DNA from: Tetracentron sinense
Taxonomy: Eukaryota; Streptophyta; Magnoliopsida; Trochodendrales; Trochodendraceae
Assembly (NCBI GenBank): GCA_015143295.1
Contig: CM026559.1
Location: forward strand, 25,062,826-25,126,825
DNA: 64,000 nt
Reading direction: 5' to 3'
Position numbers and translations under genes: made by a program. The stretch's first letter is position 1. Each line of letters starts with the position of its first letter. This document shows positions 10,809 through 22,739 of the stretch, one piece after another. The notes under the pieces were generated by a model that did no database searches, was not told the DNA's origin, and saw only the letters and a list, made by a program, of their open reading frames with translations.

Positions 10809-12236
10809 TGTTAACCAGTTATTGGACCTTAGAGGGGGGTGATTAGGGTCAATGGCTGATTTAAATTAATATTTAGCTTCTTTTTTGTGGAATTTAAGAT
10901 TGAGCTAAATTAACAGAGATAGAAACAATTAATTCAAAGATAAATGAAATGATAAGAGATAAAGAGTGCAAACACAGCAGAATTGTTATCGAGGTTCGGC
11001 ACTCCTGCCTACTTCTCCGCCCCAAGCTTTCCAGCTTAAAGGATTCAACACGATTTCACTATCGCACGAACTTCTTCTCAGGTGAAGCCCAAACCTTTAC
11101 AATCTTTTTCCCAGATAAGGATTACCATCTTCAATGCAAGAGAATACCCTTTCTTGACTTCACAAAACTCTCCGGCTTCTCGGACAAGAATCCATGATTC
11201 ATGATTTCCTTCAATACAAAAGAGTTGTGAGATTTGAATCTAAATAATAAATCTCCTTAATGAGCTGAATGAGATTGGAATGCACAATCTATAAATCTCT
11301 CAAATAATGGGAATTGAAAACTCAAATAAAGAGAGATGGGATTCTAGGTTTTTCAATGATGTTCTTGATAAGAATTGAATGCTATTGAATGATTTGATCA
11401 ATGATAGTTCAAGAATAATTTCAGAGTTGTTTAAAACTCATTTATAAACTATATTTATAGTTGATGAATGAATAGTATCGTCGAAGAATTCATAAATGCG
11501 AAAATAACCGTTAAAAACTTGCCGTTACGAGGTAACCATCTACGGTTCATAAGACATAAAATTTTTAAACTTTCTATAACCTCAACCGTTGACGGTTGGC
11601 CAATCCCTTGGCCCATCCGTCGACGGTTCAAGCTTAAATTCTCATGAACCTCTGGTTTTAAAGACCAATAAGATGAGAATGATTTCTTAAGTCTTTTGAC
11701 TTCCCTTAATCATGATTTTAACCATATTTTAAGATGTCCTAGGGCCTTGAAGTATTTTTAAATAAATTCTAAGATTCCTAAGGTCAATTTAGGTACTTGA
11801 GTATTTCAACTTTCCATAATTTTGAGGACTTCTTACATAAGTCTTAGACTCAAAAATTTAATAATATTTTCTTTGAGAGTTCCTCTTCAACTTGATCATG
11901 GCCTTTGAATTTGTCTTTGACTTATGATCTTCATTTCTTGATTATGGATCCATCTTGGACTTTGGGTATAATTTGAGATCTTTAATTTGATTCACAAGAC
12001 CCAAAGACTTGATCTTGACTTTGATGACATTGCATATGACTTGTAATTTGGAGTCCATCTTGGATTTTCTTTAAGTTACTTTTTTTTCTTCATGCCTTGA
12101 TTTGATGTGCTAATGTTCTCTTAATCTGAATTTTACATAAATTTCATAGAACCATTAGTACCAACATGATCATTCTATTAATGTGTTATCATCAAAATTA
12201 TTAGGGGTACATAGAGTTGTAATTTTTAGGCTAACA
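10809..12236 (+). mobile_element. Solo LTR, 1,428 bp (unit A)
   Basis: Starts TGTTAACCAG and ends GGCTAACA (inverted TGTTA/TAACA termini), flanked by the perfect 5 bp duplication AAATG (10,804-10,808 and 12,237-12,241). A TTAGAGGGGGGTGATTAGGG motif lies near the start. A dyad ACCGTTGACGGT...CCGTCGACGGTT is near 11,587-11,628. No coding sequence. I cannot say whether it is copia or gypsy. Strand is assumed. Confidence 0.82.
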
Positions 12237-12500
12237 AAATGAAGTTTTCATAAATTAAAATAATCTATTGTGTGACTTTAATTATTAATTTAATGGACTT
12301 TAAATTAATTATTCGATCATACTCTAAAAGAGGTTTGGTGTACCACAATCCACCGAGTAGTGCAAAATCGTAAGAATTGATTAGTTGAATTTGAATTGAG
12401 TTGTATCCCAGAGACATGGCTAGTTTTTCCTTGCACACATGAGGCTTCAACTATCTTCAAGAAAGACTCTTTTGATCGCCTCTCAACTTGCATAATTCGG

Positions 12501-12539
<39 letters not shown>

Positions 12540-13021
12540 CTATTCAATTGTTTATTTGTCAATGTATTCCTTTTAATACTCCTTTAACTATGATTAAGCT
12601 TAAGAAAATTAAAGTTAATATATTATTTTTCTTTTTAAAAAACTATCTGACAAGTGTGAACATTAGACTACATAGCCTTTGCAAGCACATGCACCCTAGA
12701 TATCAATTGATAGGATTCGTACGAAATGTTTACAAACGAAGCATCAATTCAGAGAGATGCACACCTTGTAACACGGCCCATACAGTCTTCAAGAAAACAC
12801 CGTGCAGCTATTCGACAAGTGTGAACATTTACTGCTCCATACAGTCTTGATTGTGATACTTAAGAGTGTTGACTACTCCGGAAGAAGTCGGAGTGTTTCC
12901 ATCAATTTAGAAAGAAATTGCGCAGTGATTAGCCCAACGTATTTGACTATGTACTGAATTTGGAATTTGGGGTTGAGAAATCACAACCCAAACCAGTGCT
13001 TCAACTCTAACCCCAGAAACA
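12237..13021. other. Intergenic between solo LTR and receptor A
   Basis: AT-rich, no supported ORF. The repeated phrase GACAAGTGTGAACATT occurs at about 12,650 and 12,814, and CATACAGTCTT at about 12,779 and 12,838, suggesting a small decayed duplication. Confidence 0.35.
12501..12534. repeat. (TA)n microsatellite
   Basis: About 34 bases of alternating TA. The corresponding tract in unit B (47,911-47,924) is only about 14 bases, so it has changed length since the duplication. Confidence 0.9.
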
Positions 13022-13355
13022 CGGGTGTGTTCGGGTTGAGGGGTAAAATGGTAAGAGAAAAGAAAGTGAAATACAGTAAAGTAAAGTAAAAGAATTGTAT
13101 AATTCCTCTTGTGTGTTTGGTTTGAGGGAAAATATTAGGGAAACTTATAAATTTTTTCAAAATTGTCATTTGCTCTCTTTAGAAATATAATCATACAAAA
13201 AGGTATTATTGGAATTGTGAAGTTTTTACTCCACTTTCTTTCATAAATCCAACATTTTGGTGGAATAAGATTTGGGTGAAAGTGAGAGATAGTTGTGCAC
13301 TAGGAGAAAGTTAAGGTTTTACATTACCTCAAAATCCTCCAACCGAATAGGGTGA
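13022..13355. mobile_element. Tourist-like MITE in receptor A promoter
   Basis: Left end reads GTGTGTTCGGGTTGAGGGG. An inverted counterpart lies near 13,330-13,355 (CCTCCAACCGAATAGGG). A second, internal GTGTGTTTGGTTTGAGGG start near 13,112 suggests nesting of related elements. It ends about 150 bases before the receptor ATG and is shared with unit B. Target duplication not resolved. Confidence 0.45.
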
Positions 13356-13429
13356 AAGTACTTTCCCTCACATTCTTAAACTCCCACTTTCACTTACTTT
13401 CCCTTTCCCTCACATTCCTTTCAATACAC

Positions 13430-13442
13430 CGGTTTTAAATAC
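13430..13442 (+). promoter_or_regulatory. Candidate TATA box of receptor A
   Basis: GGTTTTAAATACA lies about 60-70 bases before the ATG at 13,502, the same spacing as in pseudogene 1A. The preceding 60 bases are rich in TTTCCCTTTCC pyrimidine tracts. Confidence 0.4.
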
Positions 13443-13501
13443 ACATCGGAGGTTTCTTCCATTTCAGTTACCGCTTCCGCAGAACGAGCCAATCCTTAGT
13501 A

Positions 13502-16500
13502 ATGGCGAGGCCTCACCTCATGATCTTTCTCGTATCAGTGCTGTTGGGGCACTCGTGCATAGTTGCATTGGTAGCATCTCCATCTAACTTTACGGATCTG
13601 TCAGCTTTGCTTGCCTTCAAGGCTCGAATTACTGTTGATCCGGATAACATCTTGGCAGATAATTGGACTACCAAGTCTTCCTTCTGCAACTGGATCGGGG
13701 TCTTTTGTAGCCGCCATAGGCAAAGGGTCACGTCTATGAATCTTTCTCACATGGGGATCCATGGCACCATTGAGCCGCGACTCAGCAACTTGTCCTTCCT
13801 TGTCTCTCTCGATCTCCGAAACAACAGTTTCCATGGTTACCTACCCAACAGCCTTGGCCAACTACGTCGCTTGAGGCAACTCTACATGGGGGAGAATCAA
13901 TTGGAAGGAATGATTCCGCCAAGTTTATCCCAGTGTTTGGAACTTCAAGTAATAGCACTGGAACTCAACAAGTTTAGTAGGTATGTGCCAAGAGAGCTTT
14001 CAATCTTACCCAAGCTTCGTATCTTACTTCTTTCTAATAACAGTCTTATTGGCCCTATCCCCCCTTCTCTCGGCAACCTGTCAATGCTAGAAAATCTTGT
14101 CCTCTCTAATAACAACCTAGGAGGAAGTATTCCTGAAGAGCTTGGTAGTCTCCATAATTTGCAACAATTAACTTTGGTAAACAACCAGCTAGAAGGTTCC
14201 CTTCCTTCCACCATCTTTAACATCTCTAAGCTGCAGCTTATTCATCTCTCAATGAATAGCCTGTCTGGTAGTCTCCCAACAGATATTGGGTATCGTCTTC
14301 CTAACCTTAAAGGGCTTTATCTTGGTGGCAATCAGCTTAGTGGCCACATTCCATCCAGTTTGTGCAGATGTGGAAAGCTCTCACATCTAGTATTAAGTGC
14401 CAACAACTTCATTGGAAGCGTACCTAGAGAAATTGGGAGCTTGTCTAACCTTGAGGAGGTATATATTACAAGAAATTCCTTGAGTGGTACCATTCCTCCA
14501 TCTCTGGGTAACATTTCTAAGCTGAAAGTAATGGATTTTTCAGAAAATGACCTGGTAGGAAACATTCCTGAAGAGGTGGGTCGTCTTCTAAATCTGCAGA
14601 CTTTGTTCTTGGGCAAGAATCATCTTAGTGGTACAATACCGAAAGCAATTTTAAACATATCCGCTTTACAACGCATTGCCCTCTCATTTAATAACCTCTC
14701 TGGGTGTGTTCCAATGAGTACAGGTTCTGGGCTTCCCAATCTTGAAGAGCTTTATCTAGGAGAAAATCAATTGAGAGGAAGCATCCCGCTTTCTGTATCC
14801 AACGTTTCTATGCTCTCTATTGTTGATTTACATTCAAACTACTTTGATGGCCCCGTACCCACATCTCTAGGCAATTTACCACACCTCCAATATCTCCAGC
14901 TAGAAGATAATCAACTAACCAACCAACCTGACACTCATGAACTAAGCTTTATAACTTCCTTAACAAATTGCAGGCTCTTGAAGTTGTTGGTAATCGGAAA
15001 TAATCCACTAAAGGGAAACCTACCAGATTCAATTGGGAATCTCTCTACTTCTCTTGAGGTTTTCGCCGGGGCAGGAAATCAGATCACGGGCAGTATTCCA
15101 AAAGGAATTGGGAACCTGAGCAACTTGTTTTCATTATATTTGGGTACCAATGACATTGCGGGAGCCATCCCATCATCGATCAGAGGTCTAGAAAAGCTTC
15201 AAAGGTTGTATGTAGGTGATAACAAGATACATGGGTCCATTCCAGATGATCTTTGTTCTTTGACGCAGTTGGGAGAACTATCTCTTTCCCAAAATAAGCT
15301 ATCTGGATCAATTCCAAATTGCATTGGGAATCTTAGTCAACTAAAGATTCTCCACCTAGGCTCCAATTTATTTACATCTTTAATACCTTTGACCTTATGG
15401 AGTCTTACAGATCTCTCTTTTTTGAACTTGTCACACAATTCTCTGCGCGGGCATCTTCCCGGCAAAGTGGAAAATTTGGATGTCTTTGAAGGAATGGACC
15501 TCTCTTGGAATCAGTTATCTGGTGACATTCCGAGTATGGTAGGCGACCTCCAAAGACTACGTTACCTGAACTTGTCAAGAAACTCACTACAAGGTCCTCT
15601 TCCACAATCCTTTGGAAATTTGATAAGCATGGAATTCTTGGATCTCTCTTTCAATAATCTATCAGGTGAGATTCCGAAGCCCATGGAGAAACTTTTGCAC
15701 CTGAATTATTTGAATCTATCATTTAATAGGCTACAAGGAGAAATTCCGAATCGGGGGCCTTTCACAAAATTCACAACTCAATCTTTCATGGGGAATGAAG
15801 CACTTTGTGGGGTGGCCAAACTGAATGTTTCACCCTGTCCGACCAATGTTCCCAGATCGGGAACGAAATTACAACTCAAATATGTTCTTCCTACCATTGT
15901 TTCCATTGCAATCGTTTTTGCTCTCTTATGTTTACTAATAAAACGCCGAATGAAAAAGAAGCACGCCCCTGTTCCAGTTGATATATCACCTATAATGGCA
16001 CACAGGACGATTTCATACCTGGAGCTTCTTCGTGCAACCGATAACTTCAGTGAAGCCAACTTACTTGGGGTAGGGAGTTTCAGTTCAGTATACAAAGGGA
16101 CATTGTGTGATGGCACATTCAGTGCTGTAAAAGTTTTGGATTTGCAAAATGAGGGAGCATTTAGGAGTTTTGATGCAGAATGTCAGGTGTTACGTAGTGT
16201 TCGACACAGAAATCTTGTTAAAATCATCACAACTTGCTCCAACCTTGATTTCAGAGCATTGGTTCTTCAGTACATGCCTAATGGAAGCTTGGAAAAATGG
16301 TTGTATTCCCACAACTATTGCTTGGATCTTCTTCAGAGAATCAACATTATGATGGATGTTGCTTTAGCGATGGAGTATTTGCACCACAATTTTGTGGAGC
16401 CTGTGGTACACTGCGACCTGAAGCCAACGAATGTTCTATTAGATGAAGACATGGTCGCCCATGTGGGTGACTTTGGTATTGCCAAGATCTTAGCTGCAGA

Positions 16501-16553
16501 TGAGTCTACAACACAAACGAAGACCCTTGGCAGCATAGGCTACATTGCTCCAG
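13502..16553 (+). CDS. LRR-XII-type receptor kinase, exon 1 of truncated paralog A
   Basis: Open for 1,017 codons. Order: signal peptide (about residues 1-26), LRR N-terminal cap (FKARITVDPDN..., SSFCNWIGVFC), 28 LRRs of about 24 residues with the plant LxGxIP consensus, C-terminal cap (MGNEALCGV), one membrane helix at about 794-815 (YVLPTIVSIAIVFALLCLL), juxtamembrane region, and kinase subdomains I to VII: P-loop GVGSFSSVYKG, ATP lysine K877, catalytic loop HCDLKP (D972) and DFG (D990). The catalytic loop has C, not R, before D, so it is non-RD, as in the Xa21/FLS2/EFR immune receptors. The donor G|GTAAGAG follows GSIGYIAP, at the intron position used by copy B. Exon 2 at 24,023 is ruined, so the product would lack the C-terminal kinase lobe. 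Reading through the donor adds 24 residues. Transcribed decoy or dying gene: cannot tell. Confidence 0.9.
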
Positions 16554-17090
16554 GTAAGAGTTCTATCTCTATGGTTAGTCAAATAAAACAGACATCAAGC
16601 AGCCCTTTTTTCTCTTTGAATCGCTAGGCGTTTCGGCCCGAGAAGGCTGGCCCGATTAAACTTAGGCTGGCCTAAACCCGGCCCCTTGACACCCCTAACA
16701 TATTTACATATTCAGTACTTTTGTTTATATATTTTGGTTCTTATTCTATCTAAGGGTAGCATTTTCTGACCCATGGGTCAAGTATTCGAACCGCTGGACT
16801 ATACATGGGTTAGGGGTTGACGTTTTGGATCCATAGGTTGATTGTCGGATAGTGTTGTCTCAAGTCCTTTATAATTGGGCCAGGTTCAGGTTAGCACCCC
16901 AACCCAATAGTGCAAGTAATTTTTCTCTTATATAAACTATTATTTTTAAGTTTAAACGTAGTTAATATTAAAAATATTATTAAAGGAAAAAAAAAAAATG
17001 ATCACACCTAAGGGAACTAGAACAATACAGTCCGAACATATATTGGTCACCACCTAGCTCAACATAATTTTTTTTTTTTTTGGAGAAAAT
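16554..17090. other. Receptor A intron, 5' part
   Basis: Starts with the donor GTAAGAG. Contains a short GGCCCG-rich remnant at about 16,625-16,697 that resembles the hAT element at 17,260. The empty target sites of the two private insertions in copy B lie here: TATCTAAG at 16,747-16,754 and ATAAACTAT at 16,932-16,940. Confidence 0.7.
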
Positions 17091-17259
17091 ACATTTACAC
17101 CCCCCTCTGGTTTGACGAACATACACATAGACCCCCTTAGGTTTCAAAAAATACATGAGGTACCCCTACTTTTTTAAATAATGACACTTACACCCCTTCC
17201 AACAGTTGACCATTAGTCAATTGACAGAATGGTAATGTCATGTGATAAAGTGGTATAAA

Positions 17260-17720
17260 TTAGGGCTGCACAAAGCCCGATCGGTCCATTTATGCAGCTT
17301 GGCTCAGCTCGGTTCGGCCCGAGGTCGACTTGAATTTTGGCCCGATCCAGTCGAGCTGAGCCTAAAAAAACTTGAAAATTCAATCAAGTCAAGCTTGGGC
17401 CAACCCCTGTTTGATTCGGCCCGACTCGATTGAGGCTCGGTTCGGCTCCCAATATTATTAAAAAAATAAAAATATTAGTTAAATATATATCATTATTATA
17501 TATATAAATAATATAAAATATTATTATTATTTTTTTAAAAATGTATTCAAGCTAAGCTAGAGCCAAGCCAAGTCCGGCTCGAGTTTGAATCAATTTGGGT
17601 CGAGCCAAGCTTTGAGCCAGGTTTTTAAATTTGGGCCGAGCTTCGGGCATAGAACAAACCCTTTCAAGCTGAGCCGGCCTTGGCCAAGCCCGGAAAAGCC
17701 CGGCCCAAATACAGCCCTAA
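17260..17720. mobile_element. hAT MITE, 461 bp, in receptor A intron
   Basis: Ends TTAGGGCTGCACAAAGCCCG and the inverse of TTAGGGCTGTATTTGGGCC, flanked by GTATAAA on both sides (17,253-17,259 and 17,721-17,727). The body is full of GGCTCGGC/GCCGAGCC-like words in both orientations. It is absent from copy B. Confidence 0.82.
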
Positions 17721-17820
17721 GTATAAACTACCAAAAATGTCATCTCTACTAAAGTTGTCATTTTCCACTTTTCTCATATAAGAAATTGCTCCCTCATTTT
17801 TAAATGAAGCCAAATCTTCT

Positions 17821-18495
17821 ACGATAATAACCGGATTTGACAAATCCGATTATCACCCCTTGAAGTAGCCACAGGTCCCTTTTGACATCCCTTATTTGTG
17901 GTTAAGATTCACCCACCCCTGGGGTTCACTCACCCATCCACGTGTCCCTTTTCTACCATATTAATTCTTTTTTTTTTCAATTAAAAAACTATTTTTAAGG
18001 CTTTCTTAATATTAAAATATTAAAAAAAAAAAAAAACCAAGGATGGGCGGGTGAACCCTAGGGGTGGGTGAATCTAACCCCATTTAAGGGGTGTCAAAAA
18101 GGACACGTGGCCACCTCTAGGGTTCACCCGTCCATCCTTGGTTTTTTTTTTTAATATTAATTCTTTTAAAAAATATTTTAATATTAAAATAGCCTTAAAA
18201 ACAGTTTTTTAATTTAAAAAAGAGAATTAATATAGTAGGAAAGGGACACGTGGATGGGTGAATCTTAACCACAGTTAAGGGGTGTCAAAAGGGACACGTG
18301 GCTACTTAAAGGGGTGATAACCGGATTTGGGTTCTTTTTAAATTCTCAAATCCTCTACGGTTATCACCCCTTGAGGTAGCCACGTGTCCTTTTTGACACC
18401 CCTTAAATGGGGTTAGATTCACCCACACCTAGGGTTCACCGTACATCCTTGGTTTTTTTTAAATATTAATTCTTGTTTTAATTTTTTTTATTTCC
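17821..18495. mobile_element. Nested inverted-repeat MITEs (CCAAGGATGGG family)
   Basis: Several arms in alternating orientation share CACGTGTCC, GACACCCCTTAA, TTCACCCACCCCTAGGGTTC and ATCCTTGGTTTTTT. At least three left-type and two right-type arms can be seen, so one element has inserted into another. The outer arms contain AACCGGATTTG. The whole block is missing from copy B, which goes straight from AACATAATTTTT to TTTTGGGGCGAATATATAAG. Confidence 0.65.
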
Positions 18496-18684
18496 GTCTT
18501 TTGGGGTGAATATATAAGGGGTGAGTGTAGCTAGCACTCCCCATATTGACCAATACAAATCTGACTATAGTGCCAATAATTGGTCGACTCATCCGGTCCA
18601 TGACCCGAAGACACACTATAGGATATGTACGGGTTTTGTATGTTTTGGCATTGACATACACACATTTGCTAAGACGATCCTCTA

Positions 18685-21619
18685 CAAGTATAATTGCTTA
18701 CAATAACTGAATATAAACTAAGACATGTACATGAAATCTTTATTTTGAGTTACCAATTCAAACTGATACAATATCCACATAAATAAAACCCAAAATACAT
18801 GTCTCTCCCTCTGTACCACTCAACCATAAGATCATATGGTGGGACCCCTATCATCCCCGAGAACATCCCAAGAAGGCCTCTGCCCTCCATAATCCACCTC
18901 GATCTAATGCCCCGGGATACCATGTTGAATGAACCTGCCGACATAAAAAGTATGGCTGAGCATGGAATACTCAGTGTCTACAAACCACTAAATAATATGT
19001 CGTAGTATCACATGCTTTCATATAGACAGTTCATAGAATACACATGCACTGAAACACAAATGGAAATACCTCTTTTTAAATACACGTATGAGATACTTTG
19101 CAAGCACATACTCTTTTCACATATCGTTTTCACACAGCCTTTTTCTACGTATCTTTTGAATATATCTTTTGGTGGGAGAGTACACTTGCACAAGACTAAT
19201 GCCTACCCTACAAGGAGTAGAGTCCATTAGCGTACACTTGCTCTTGACTAATGCCTATCCTACAAGGAGTAGAGTCCATTAGTACTAATGCCTACCCTAC
19301 AAGGAGTAGAGTCCATTAGCTTCCTCTCACATATACATGAGTCCATGGGTTTTACACATATCTTTTACACGTATCTTCTTATAGGACTTGCACATGACTA
19401 ATGCCTACCCTACAAGGAGTAGAGTCCATTAGCGTGCACTTGCACTTGACTAATGCCTACCCTACAAGGAGTAGAGTCCATTAGCACTAATGCCTACCCT
19501 ACAAGGAGTAGAGTCCATTAGCTATATCTCACATACTCATGCACATGAATCATTACCCCTTTATTGGTATCTTTGCACATATCATTTCTCTTTGGGACCA
19601 AACGACTAATGTCCACCCTACAAAGAGTGGAGTCCACTAGTATCCTCCATTCTTTTCACATATCATTTCTCTTGGGATTGGATGACTAATGCCCACCCTA
19701 CAAGGAGTGGAGTCCATTAGTATCCTCCCTTCTTTGCACCTTTCAATTCTCTTTGGGACCGGATGACTAATGCCCACCCTACAAGGAGTGGAGTCTACTA
19801 GTATCCTCCCACACACCCACTTAAAGTTTCACTTGCTTTACACATACACATAAGGAAAATCTCGATTATACAATACACGTGCACGTGAGCAATTATGAGT
19901 AGCATGGTAGACAAAAGAAACTCTTTACGTATATCCCATATACAGATAGTTCACATAATTCAATTGCATCGAAACATATATTTTCCTCTTGAATTTCCGC
20001 AAAACTTATGTATTTTAACATGCTTTTCATCTTGAATACTAATACACATTTTTCATTCTTTAGTCTAATGCATAGAAGCATCACAATTTAGTTCACATCA
20101 CAATTCCCACTTTTATCTTGATCACAATATGGTTTATAACAACTAGCTAGTGAAGTGTTCATCTTTGAATCATAATATATGCTTTTCATTCTTTGGTCTG
20201 AGGCATAGAAGCATCACAATATAGTTCACATCACAAATCTCACTTTTATCTTGATTTACAATATGGTTTATAACAAAATCTCACTTTTATCTTGATTTAC
20301 AAAAAGGTTTAAGACAAACTAGCTAGTGAAGTGTAGTTATCTTAGGGGATAAAAATCTCTTTGATCCAAGTCTTGAAAAAGCTTGAGGAAGCTTGTAGAA
20401 GAGAAACCCAAGCTTGTGGATGAAGATCCAAGCTCCAATGGCGCGTAGGAGCGAGATCAAAGCTTGATTCTTGCTCTTCCTCTTCAAATCCAAAACCCCC
20501 TCTTGAAAACCCTCACTCTCTTCCCTTCTCTTTTAAGGTTTTTCTTTAGGTTTAGGGTAACCCAAAAACCCCCAAATCATCTCCAATTTATAGGCCAATG
20601 GGTGAAAACCCTAAAAAATCACGCACTAAAGAGTTTGATTCGTGCACCTAAGATCGATCGTAGGTTTTATAGTGATTTTGTCCAGTTTTTGGAGCTCTAC
20701 GATCGTTCGTAGGCTTCCTACGATCAATTGTAGCTTCTCCAGTGAGTTTACAGTATTTCTGGAACTTTACGATTCGTAGCTACGATCATTCGTAGGTCTC
20801 CTACGATCGTTCGTAGCTTTTACAGAAGGTTTTTAGGTTTTTCACGCTTTGGTATTTCGGCTATAACTTTTGACTCACTTATCGGATTTTGACTATTCAA
20901 GTTGTGTTGGATTCGATTTTCGAAGGGAACTACTTTTATGTTTTACAAAAATCCTAATTCTTCTTTCTTCATGGTCCAAAATGCCCCTAAAGTTGACTGG
21001 TCTGAACTGGGTTTCAGTAGCTCAGATTTTCAGTGGATCCGATTTTGGAAATCCAACCTTTACTCAACCCTGACACAAAATATAGAAAAATGGTAAACAT
21101 GAACCTCGAAGAGGGTTCCAATACCTTTCCAAAAATTCAAGAATCACTCGATTCCGAATGACGGTGACAAAACTAGAGCTTATCAAATTTGAGGGTATGT
21201 GAAAACATAACCTTTTAACACTCGGAACATTTCGAGTGCTTTCACACTCTTTTTCCTCGGGTCCAAGACCATACTCACACCTCATGACTCGTTACCCCAT
21301 AGGTTTGTAACTCACCTAGGTGATCATTAAATTCACACCGACATGCATGAGAGGCTCCAGGCTCTTTATGCCTCACGCACTAGCATTATTCACTTACAAC
21401 CCATTTAAACACTTAGGGTATTTTATGCCTTTGATTTTACCCACTTAAAGTATCTTTATGCTCTCTTTTTAAGACTCAAACCGTGTACCTAAAACCCTCA
21501 CTTGACTAACCATAATATCAAGAACACAATGGGAGGCATTACGCCTTTACACACACCATATAAGGGCACTATTCACTAACATTATTCATAGCCTAGTGAA
21601 CTTGATTCCGGGTTCTACA
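18685..21619 (-). mobile_element. Gypsy-type solo LTR or LTR-rich fragment in intron A
   Basis: On the minus strand it starts TGTAGAACCCGGAATCAAG at 21,619. It shares its layout with the LTRs at 2829 and 27,748: ACGATCGTTCGTAG-type palindromes at 20,649-20,820, a TATA box (CCTATAAATT on the minus strand, 20,585-20,594), a short-repeat array at 19,194-19,802 and the hairpin CTGAGCATGGAATACTCAG at 18,956-18,974. Copy B lacks it. The left end seems truncated with about 25 bases of target lost, and no target duplication was found. Confidence 0.7.
19194..19802. repeat. Nine-copy CTAATGCC...CATTAG hairpin repeat array
   Basis: A 36-base unit (GACTAATGCCTACCCTACAA, then GGAGTAGAGTCCATTAG) occurs about nine times, near 19,195, 19,246, 19,283, 19,397, 19,447, 19,485, 19,603, 19,682 and 19,763, with spacers of 0-90 bases. 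Each unit is a dyad: CTAATG pairs with CATTAG, and TACCCTAC with GTAGAGT. The last three are a variant (GTGGAGTC). It lies inside the LTR-like element. Confidence 0.85.
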
Positions 21620-22260
21620 GTTTCAAATTTTCAAAAATGTTTTTAAATGACGGTAATATCTTTTTCTATTGCAAATTATTGGGCACGGTGCCAAGCCATG
21701 TTAGGCTTCGTGCATTGACAGTACTTAATGGCATGGGGAGTGGACACAGAGACACTGAGGTGTCCTCGCCAGCACTAACTAGAGAGGATCCCTAGTCATT
21801 TGATAACTAAGGCAATGGATTGGGTTGGCTTTGTCTCAGGTTAGTAAAAATGTTCTTTAACAAGAAAATACTAGTTTATAATTGTGTTAAAAAAGAACAA
21901 AGAAGGGGAGTCTTTCTTACATATCTCCAAGTAATGCCTCTGAGAACGCCTTAGGGCTGATACCGTGGCGCCGAGCACGGAATTTCAGGTGGGGCCTCCA
22001 TGTGAAGATGGCCCCACTTGAAATCCCATCCTCAACAGCACGTAGAGGTGAAGTCAGGATTCTCTCTTAAAGGGGGCTAACAGTGGGGGTTTGGGGGAGG
22101 AGCCCCCGAAATAAAAATTTCAGGACGAAGCTCATGTGCAATCGCATTATTTTTGTCCGTTTGTAAAGAATATATTTTTTTTCTCAGATGTTTGGGGGGG
22201 GCTTAGATTCCCCTGTCGCCTTAACTCCGCCCCTCTCCAAGGCTATACCCCTATCTGGGC
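21620..22260. other. Receptor A intron, old shared segment
   Basis: Paralogous to about 54,115-54,718. It holds a long stem-loop at about 21,980-22,030 (TTTCAGGTGGGGCC pairing with GGCCCCACTTGAAA) followed by G-rich sequence ending in CTCCGCCCCTCTCC, which resembles the interior and terminus of the CAGGGGCGGAGC hAT family. Confidence 0.55.
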
Positions 22261-22358
22261 CTCAGCCTCGGCCCCATCTGGCACGGTCTCGTGGTCTTGG
22301 TCCTAAGGCGGTCTCAGTAGCAAAGTCCTATCCCTTATCTGACATGATTACAAGTTAA

Positions 22359-22567
22359 GGGGATTGGATTTTATGTGGCTCTCACCAAATGAAAACCATC
22401 ATGCCTAAGTGCAGCATTCAACATGTGGCGATAAAAATGAATGGAGAAGTCATTTCATTTCTCCATTGATATCTTCTCCCTTTTGCTCGCTACATGTCAG
22501 ACACTGCACTTAGGTGGAATGATTTTGGTCTGGCAAGAGCCATCTCGCTAGATCAAATCCAATCCCC
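22359..22567. mobile_element. Foldback MITE, 209 bp
   Basis: The ends are perfect 13 bp inverted repeats GGGGATTGGATTT and AAATCCAATCCCC. Further inside, CCTAAGTGCAG pairs with CTGCACTTAGG-like sequence and GAATGGAGAA with CTCCATTG. The target duplication is unclear. Absent from copy B. Confidence 0.7.
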
Positions 22568-22739
22568 AAATCAAGCTCAAACTTCTCACCTCCCGATGAG
22601 TTTTAGCAGATACTTTAAAGAGCAAACATGTCGCAAGTCCGAACTTGCCCGTCTAACCTTTTTTAATTTAAAAAAAAAAATCAATCAATAACTGTTTAAA
22701 AAATTTGATAACATAATTTAGAGATTAAAATTAAAATCA

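Larger units (their letters stand above)
1..16553 (+). repeat. Recent segmental duplication, unit A
   Basis: This stretch is repeated in the same orientation at about 35,402-52,299, with an offset of about 35,380 bases. Sampled stretches differ at roughly 1-2% of bases plus small indels. The order of all elements is the same in both units, including three insertions with identical target-site duplications, so those insertions predate the duplication. The left edge is outside the window. The right edge of high identity coincides with the end of receptor exon 1. Confidence 0.96.

Noticed and set aside
19194-19802. CRISPR-like array
   Set aside because: The units are dyads within a plant LTR-like element, spacers are short, irregular and AT-rich, and there are no cas genes in a plant genome.
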